Below the pieces are notes generated by a model. The model was not told where the DNA came from and did no database searches. It was given only the letters and a program-made list of their open reading frames with translations. Position numbers and translations under genes: made by a program. From Hyalella azteca (taxonomy: Eukaryota > Arthropoda > Malacostraca > Amphipoda > Hyalellidae): a stretch of DNA of 64,000 nt. Below, in pieces: positions 57,401 to 64,000 of this stretch (its first letter is position 1; every line of letters begins with the position of its first letter). Where the stretch lies: contig NW_025932661.1 in NCBI RefSeq assembly GCF_000764305.2, positions 27,031 through 91,030 on the forward strand, read 5' to 3'.

Positions 57401-59070
57401 ATAAGCTACTTCTCCGTGCTCTTCTTTCATATTTGATGGTCTAATCATTTCGATGGCCGAACTTTTGATATCGTGAGGTTTGTTTGATTCATGTCTATTT
57501 CAAAACATTGAATCATATGCGCATTAGCAACAACGTTCTATTCTGTTCATTTTCTCCTCTACTGTTGTGAACTGTTTCAAGTATTTTGTATGTGCAGGAG
57601 AACCAAAGTATTGCGTTCTTGTTTACCTTAAAATCTGAATCAAGGTCATAACCTTTATATATATTTTTTTGTATTCAACCATAGAGCCAATAAATTTTCT
57701 TCATATCTGTATTGCAATTCGTTAACTTGAACTGTTAGTGTTACATAATTGCCTTCTGTTGTATTGACCTCAGAAGCATGCTCACCTTTTCCAGAAGATT
57801 TGTTCAACTTGAATGATTTTTCTGTGCGTTTGCTGCACTTCGCCATTGCAGTTGCGTACTAATTCTTCCTCTGGTAATATTTATGTCGGCTGCACATAAC
57901 TGTGAGTGTTGTGTACATAAGCGTGCAAGAGTTTGTATCTATAAAGTCGTTGAAATGACTGTCGTTGAATCGCCTCAATATTTGCTGTCGCTAATTTATT
58001 GCTGGCATCATGTCTGTGAGCGTGGTCTTTGAGGAGCTATTATTGGAGTCATCATTGCCGTGGTACATTACGAAGCTACAACTATTCTGGGTCTGGTTCC
58101 CTGAGGTGCCGCCATGTTGCGTCTGTAAAGCGCTCTGCCTGCGGTGATGTCAGGTAGTTTTGCTCCTCATTGTGATGACTTGTTCTGTGCATAGTGTATG
58201 GTATTATTATTAGCTAATGTGTTATGGGAGAAATATTTAAGAATTTCTGAGTGAAAACGTTCGCGTGACGTTGATTGTAGAGTGTCACCAAGTCCTATGT
58301 CTACGATTATTTGCTCTTGAATCATTTTTGTTAAGTTTTTTTAGCAATTGATTGTTTGGTTTGCTCAAGTTAAGCAATGACTTCAGTTAGTTCTTGCCGC
58401 GCCCTTTCCTTTGTACGAGTCATGACATGCTTCCAAGACTTGCCTGACGGCGAAACCCCTATCTCGTCAGAGCTCGACGTCACCCTGAAGAGGAACATGA
58501 TTCTTGATTTAGTATTGCCTATTTTATTTTAATTAGGGAGCTCTTTTGTTTGCAAGAATACGGATAACTATTGTAATTGATCGATTACTTTTAGGTGTTA
58601 TCGAATCACTCAGAAATTTTAATACTGAACCAATTGCTAAAGCTTGTACCATATTAGTGCTTAGAAGAACCTCCCCCATTGATTTACTGAGACGCTCTCA
58701 GTGTGTGTATATGTAACGTAAGAAATAAACCGCGTTACTCCTATTATATAGACCGTGGGTGTGCTTTCCTGGAACTCCAATTGAAGTCTGTCCCGTCACT
58801 CACCTCCACTTTGGTTTATTGCTATGGCCGACGAGATAGGTTTTTGCGTTGTTGTTTCTTTATCACAAGTTGTGTTCTTTGATGATTCCAGATTTACAGA
58901 TACCATCTCATTTCACTTTAGATGCTAAACGAGTGGTAAAAGTCCAGTCTTGATAAAGAAGCTTTAGATATTGGTTGTTATAACCTGGCTCTTCAAGCGT
59001 TAAATCACGACTTCCTTGAACTACTTGTCACTTTTTAATATGTTTTGTTTATAATAAAAAACTGATATCG
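54445..59070 (+). other. Probable long LARP4 3' UTR
   Basis: No coding evidence. AATAAA signals lie at 57689-57694, 58724-58729 and 59053-59058, so the 3' UTR may reach 3.2-4.6 kb. Pumilio-type sites TGTATATA (56248-56255) and TGTACATA (57912-57919) are present. The end point cannot be fixed from sequence. Confidence 0.45.
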
Positions 59071-59102
59071 GGGGACTTTGGTCAGAGTTCCTGGAAAGCA
59101 TC
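58757..59102. repeat. Possible short TIR element
   Basis: TGCTTTCCTGGAACTC near 58760 recurs inverted near 59085-59100 with flanking similarity over about 35 bp. No target duplication could be confirmed. Confidence 0.3.
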
Positions 59103-61129
59103 AGCTTTCCACGATTTGACCAGTCATAGTCTTTACATATTCAGCAACGAGAAAAAAAAATAAAAACCCAACGTGGCAGACGATTTGATTAATTTCCGTT
59201 TATAATTTTCGGCTATTATTCAGACTTGAATTTGTTGTGCTTATTGATTCTACTGAAATGCTGTAAAAATTTAATTTTATATCCAGTAAATCTCGAGTCT
59301 GTTCACAATCCTGATTTTATTGTCTAAACCTTAAGAATGAACGACATCGGATGTCTTCGTATCTGAGGGAAAAAATGAACTGGTAAGAGGCTGAGGCGGC
59401 GCATCAGCGTGACCGGGGCCTTGAAAGTCCCGAACTCATAAGGTCATGTGAGGAAAGAGGCCACCAGCTTCGTTTTTCAAATTTGAGGCATTTTTCTCCT
59501 CATTGGCTATCTTTATTCCTTCTCCAAAATTTAGCGTGGGAATGGCTTTTGTTGGCAAGAAAAATGCGACAGGTCCCAATCTATAATACATTACCTTATT
59601 AGCCTATTTATTGAACTACTCGTTAACTCGTCCGTGCAAGCCTTGTGAATTTTTTTGGCGCTTTCGTTTTCAATTTAAACTGGAATTAGTAATTAGGTCA
59701 CGATCGGACTCTATATGACTAGTTGTGACTTGACACCCCTCAGGGGGACTTCTGACGCGTGCCTGTACTCGTCAGAAGTCCTATGGGATCTCGCCCTCCT
59801 AGGGGATTGTTCCTGAGCGCCCCACCGCTGAGCTCGCTCTGTCTGACTGCAGGTCTCGGTTGTGGGATGTGGGGCCAAGTTATTATGTAGGTAGGATTCC
59901 TTACATTTCCCTTCCTGTCTCTCGTGCGGGCCGGGCGGCCGACGTCCCGTGTAAGCGACTTCTTGTTCGAGTGTCTTAGTTTCTGTTGCTTTTCACCTGT
60001 CACTTCGTCTCTTTGAGATGCTAACGCTGCTTCCTTCGAGCCAGCTCCAGCGGGCTGGACAATTTAGTCTTTCCGGCCCTTGTGGGTGATAATTAATTTG
60101 AGACTTTGAATAATTGTGACCTTCCGCCTAGCTGGCGGCGATGTTAACTTTTGACCTCCGGTGCGAAATAGCTTGATGGCTGAAGCGCTAGTAAACCATT
60201 CTACTAATGCTATTACTATTATGCCTTGAAAGCGTGTTTATCGATTAGCTTTGTTGTACAGTACCTGATGAGCCATCTTTTCAGTAGCTTGGTATAGGAT
60301 TGTCACATCTTGAATGTGTGAAAATGTTCCCATCGTCATCGTCATATGACCGCCAATCGAAAAGATGATAACGACAAAAAAATATTGTCTGTTCTGAACG
60401 AACGAATAGCGTGAGATCGACCGTTATACATTTAATTTACACAGTGAAAAATAATTAATTTTCAAAAAGTCGGACTCTAATCAGGATCCGGACTTGCAGG
60501 AATCCATGCCCAGGTGCTTTTTCGTAGAAATTGGTCAAGGTCCATGTGTGTCAGTGTCACAGTCTGAGTGACAGCTCTTTCGGCTGCGTTTGGTCCGCTG
60601 CGCCGCCAAATAAACCTATAGGCTATAGTGGATAATTGGGCCCTAACAGACTTACAGCTACGAGTCCTGCTTCACTGTTAGGAGGAAATACCACCTCCGC
60701 CAACTGACCTGCTTCCTGCTTAGTTTCTGGCCGCCCTTAGAGTTAAATAGTTCGAGTTGATGCAATCTAAAACGAAACGTTTTGAGTTTACTCATTATGA
60801 TTAGGTATGAAGGATATTTTGGCAGGAGAGTGGTACTAGCCTACTGCAGATGTTGAAAATTTTGTGAAATGACATACCTAATGTAGCATTGTAGCCTATA
60901 ATGTATATTGTATATAAGATATGATAATAAAAGATGATACTATAGCCTATAGCCTATAGGAATAGCGGTTGCACCATTTACTGTTGTTAGGCCGTACCCG
61001 CTTAACATTGCAGAACATTCACAGCTTGTTGGAGTCTCTAACTCACAGTCACAACTCTCTGCTGAGTGCTGATTGCTCCAATTGCCGCCTCCAAATTCGG
61101 CAATACCTACTTTAGAGTTTAGATTGAGT
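59103..61129. other. Intergenic; GC-rich patch with a hairpin
   Basis: 59740-60005 is GC-rich and contains a perfect 12-bp stem GGACTTCTGACG/CGTCAGAAGTCC (59746-59781, 12-nt loop). The minus-strand frame there (59740-60003) has no recognised similarity. No gene is supported. Confidence 0.4.
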
Positions 61130-61130
61130 G

Positions 61131-61590
61131 CATCCAAAAAAAGGGTGTTTTTTATTTTTAATTATATGTTTTTTGGGGTGTAGATTAAGAATCTGAAATC
61201 TGTTTTTGGTGGTTGGCATCTGAAATTTTTAATGGAACCTGTTCCTAATTGGACCTAACCTGCAAGGTTTTAGGCTAGTTGATTGGCTAGGTTTTTCCGG
61301 CCGCCGGACGGACTCCAAAAATAGAAAAGAGGGTATTATTGCAGATTAACTACATCCAAAAAAAAGGGTGTTTTTTTTTTTTAATTATATGTTTTTTGGG
61401 GTGTAGATTACGAATCTGAAATCCATTTTTGGCGGTCGGCATCGGAAAACCGATTTTTTTCCGACCCAAAAATCCACACGTAGCGCACGACATCTTGAAT
61501 GAAACTTACCCGTTGCACTGAACCCCAAAAAACATATAATTAAAAAAAAAACACCCTTTTTTTTGGATGTAGTTAATCTGCAATAATACC
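61131..61590. mobile_element. Inverted-repeat element plus a partial direct copy
   Basis: GGTATTATTGCAGATTAACT at 61332 recurs exactly inverted, ending at 61590, with arms of about 75 bp around a 110-bp core. The segment 61131-61225 is a direct, diverged copy of 61353-61447. It is a small MITE-like element with no coding part. Confidence 0.75.
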
Positions 61591-62531
61591 AACCACTCTG
61601 CCTCTTTGTTAATTCTGAACAGAAACTAGTGCACAAAGCTGGGATCAAATCCGAGCCTCTCTGCACCAATCTTGGTATTACTCTAAACTGTAACAACCTG
61701 GTTCAATTTTTGTGAACCAGGATTTCTTCAATCAAACAAACATACTACTGTTACTACATTATATTAAAGCAGCAAAATTTCATACATACTGAAATTATAT
61801 GATATTAGAATTAGAGACATAATATTTATGAAAGAAGTAGGGCTAGGACTTATCTCAACTAGGTCACTGGGGTTTCCGTTTTGGGTGCATGGTGGCAGTC
61901 AGGAAGACTCAGCGTCAGCATAGCAAATGGTGTTACAACTTACAAATATGTAACTGTTAGTCTGTTACAGACACAGCCCCTTGCCAAATGGAGCCCAATT
62001 GTATGCAATAACAAAAACCTATAAGAACATGGTATTTTATATAAGAGAATATAGTATTTTGAGACTTTGAACCAATCAATGCTCTGTTATGGAATGGACC
62101 AATCCACAGCAGTCCAGTACACATAGCATATTGGAAAGCAGGACCTGAAAGCTTGGAAAGGCCAGGAACTTTACACTTTCAGTCCATTATTTACATATAC
62201 TATCCCTTTCCAGAATTCCAGCTGTGATTGGTTGATAAGATTGTGATTTTAGCTCCTTTCAGCTTTCCAGCTGTGATTGGTTAATGGAATTTTACTTTTA
62301 TCTGCTTTTTAGCTGTGTTGATGGGGATTGATGGGGATGCTTTCAAGCTGTGATTGGTTGTGCCATAAGCCCTGCCCCCAAATATGGTATATGTACTACA
62401 TCTACAGTACTGGTTAACTAAATACTTAACTTAAACTTGATCATTACAAGCAAAGGACTTTGAAAATTTTCAAAAAATCATTTGATAAAATAAAAAATAT
62501 CTATTAAACAAGAGACATCCAAATAATTTTA
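61591..62531. other. Intergenic with three inverted CCAAT boxes
   Basis: AGCTGTGATTGGTT occurs at 62220-62233, 62269-62282 and 62346-62359. Each contains ATTGG, the reverse of CCAAT. A dispersed repeat related to 7360-7440 lies near 61785-61870. No gene is seen. Confidence 0.5.
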
Positions 62532-63531
62532 TACCGTCAACCGGGGTAATTCGGGACGATTTTGAGCGTTTTTTGTTAATAACTTCTTACGATGAAACAT
62601 TTCATAAACAAGTTTAGGCTCATTTTATAGCTCTTTGCGAGGGCTATCGAATGGCATTGTCAAAAAAATTCCATATGCTATTCCTAAGGTGCCAGAAGCA
62701 AAAAAAGAGTGTCCCGAATTGATTAACTTCACGTGGTCATTAACTTCACGTGATCATTAACTTCAGGTGGTATTTAACTTCATGTGATCATTAACTTTGC
62801 ATGATCATTAACTTCGCCTGATCATTAACTTCCTGAAAGGAATGTTTTAGTGACAACCAGCCTATCTTTTGGAGAGATAAATCATAGTTTAGGTCAATTA
62901 CTTTTCATTCTATGATGCCTGGTGCACAATTCTATACATGACATGCTATGCACAATTTTGTGATGACCAATGATGCACTAATTTTTCCATAAGTGAAATT
63001 TTTTCGCCAAACGAGGTAAATGTAATCAATATTCTTTGTTTTTAATCCATTTTTTTCTTAACTGGAGCCTATGCTAACTGAGGTTTTACTGTAAATGCGT
63101 TTTTGGGGGTGTCCCGAATAGCCCCGGGGGGGTGGCCCGAATAGCCCCGCCGCGCGGAAATGGCTGCCATTTTTTTTTTAATGAGATAGGCAAAATCTGT
63201 CAATTACGTTTTCAAGCCGACACCTGGGTGCAACTTTTATGTAAGTAAAATTTTTTAATACAGCGAATATTTTTTTTGCTCCAGACCTTAGCAGAAGTAA
63301 CTTTTCAAAATAGCGCTTTTCACCATTTTTTTCAGGAATTTTTCAAAGCTAGTAAATGTCATATTTTTCGACTCCCTTTATACTACATAGATAGGAAAAA
63401 TGTTGACGTTTACGCCACTATTTTTAGTTTTGCAATATTCCAATTAGTTTTGCTATTATAACAGTTTTACGCCGTGTCGGAGGACTGTCCCGAATTACCC
63501 CGCCAGTCCCGAGTTACCCCGGTTGACGGTA
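62532..63531. mobile_element. TIR element of 1000 bp, family C
   Basis: The ends TACCGTCAACCGGGGTAA and the exact inverse carry terminal TA. Internally it has repeated GTCCCGAATTACCCCG-type motifs (63108-63150, 63487-63520) and about six tandem CATTAACTTCACGTGAT units at 62722-62832. No transposase is recognisable. Confidence 0.85.
62722..62832 (+). repeat. 17-18-bp tandem repeat inside family C
   Basis: About six diverging units of CATTAACTTCACGTGAT; the first units carry the E-box CACGTG, later ones have decayed (GCATGAT, GCCTGAT). Confidence 0.8.
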
Positions 63532-64000
63532 ATAAATCTGATGTACTATACAATTGAAACAGTTTGTCCACTTTTGATCCTCCTTTTCATTTATAGTCAG
63601 TCACCTGGCAAAGCACTATACAAAGGAAAGCTTTTCACCTCAGGTGGAAAGCTTTTTTGTAAGTGAACTTCTATTCTTAGCCTGCACAGCACACTTGCAC
63701 CACCTCTCACAAAAATAAACCCCATACTAAATGAACAAACAAGATAGCATTGGCAGACAGCAGCTGCAGCACCAGCAAATCAGCCTTGGCAAATTTGAAT
63801 TTTTTCTAAATAAAAGGCAGTCTCGAAGTCAGGTTTTAAGTAGTTAAATGCCTAAAAATATATACAAAATTCATGTTTCTGCATTGATTTCAATGCTGTT
63901 AAGATTGAGTAACTTCAAAGTATCTCATATATAATTGTTAAATTAATTATAGTTTGGCTACATTCATCGCTCAAAATTGCTTATGGAACCAATTAGTCCG
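63532..64000. other. Intergenic, no gene seen
   Basis: AT-rich DNA. A short inverted pair GGAAAGCTTTTCACCTCAGG / GTGGAAAGC lies near 63625-63652. Nothing else is supported. Confidence 0.4.

Noticed and set aside
61648..61675. GGGATCAAATCCGAG, another B-box-like sequence
   Set aside because: No A box or cloverleaf fits upstream.

Overview
This is eukaryotic nuclear DNA: genes are split by GT-AG introns, intergenic DNA is AT-rich, and tandem arrays, cut-and-paste transposon remnants and assembly gaps (367 N at 26259-26625, a single N at 24536) are common. The repeat landscape and gene structure suggest an arthropod, perhaps a malacostracan crustacean such as an amphipod; that is inference, not a demonstrated identity.

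Two protein genes are supported, both on the + strand. (1) 7816-14270 is SAMTOR/BMT2, a class-I methyltransferase-fold S-adenosylmethionine sensor acting upstream of mTORC1. Six coding exons join in frame to 447 codons. (2) About 26.0 or 31.6 kb to 54444 is a La-related protein 4 (LARP4/LARP4B family) gene. Thirteen exons from 35496 to 54444 join in frame to 2226 codons, and a further long exon at about 31626-33623 joins in the same phase, so the protein is three to four times the vertebrate length. It has a canonical PABP-binding PAM2 motif, a degenerate La motif, a recognisable RRM, the family FPPLPG motif and an Arg-Gly-rich tail. A candidate Inr-DPE core promoter and first exon lie at 25660-26085.

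Layout: 1-7.8 kb is intergenic and full of TIR elements (three copies of one ~860-bp family, one carrying a nested TTAA-flanked MITE, and a Tc1-derived fold-back). 7.8-14.3 kb is SAMTOR, with minisatellites beginning at two splice donors. 14.3-25.6 kb is intergenic with a twice-used 35-bp minisatellite, a 1.2-kb palindromic element holding a nested MITE, and three large minisatellites. 25.6-54.4 kb is LARP4 (intron 1 begins with a 24/20-bp array; a pogo-like MITE lies in the intron before 42886). 54.4-59.1 kb is the probable 3' UTR. 59.1-64 kb is intergenic with two more inverted-repeat elements.

Together, SAMTOR tunes mTORC1 to methionine/SAM supply, and LARP4 binds PABP and poly(A) mRNA to stabilise transcripts. 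Both touch translation control, but their adjacency may be chance. The most unusual biology seen is the LARP4 architecture and the nested MITE families, including one related group with many internal copies of a GGGGTAA-type motif.
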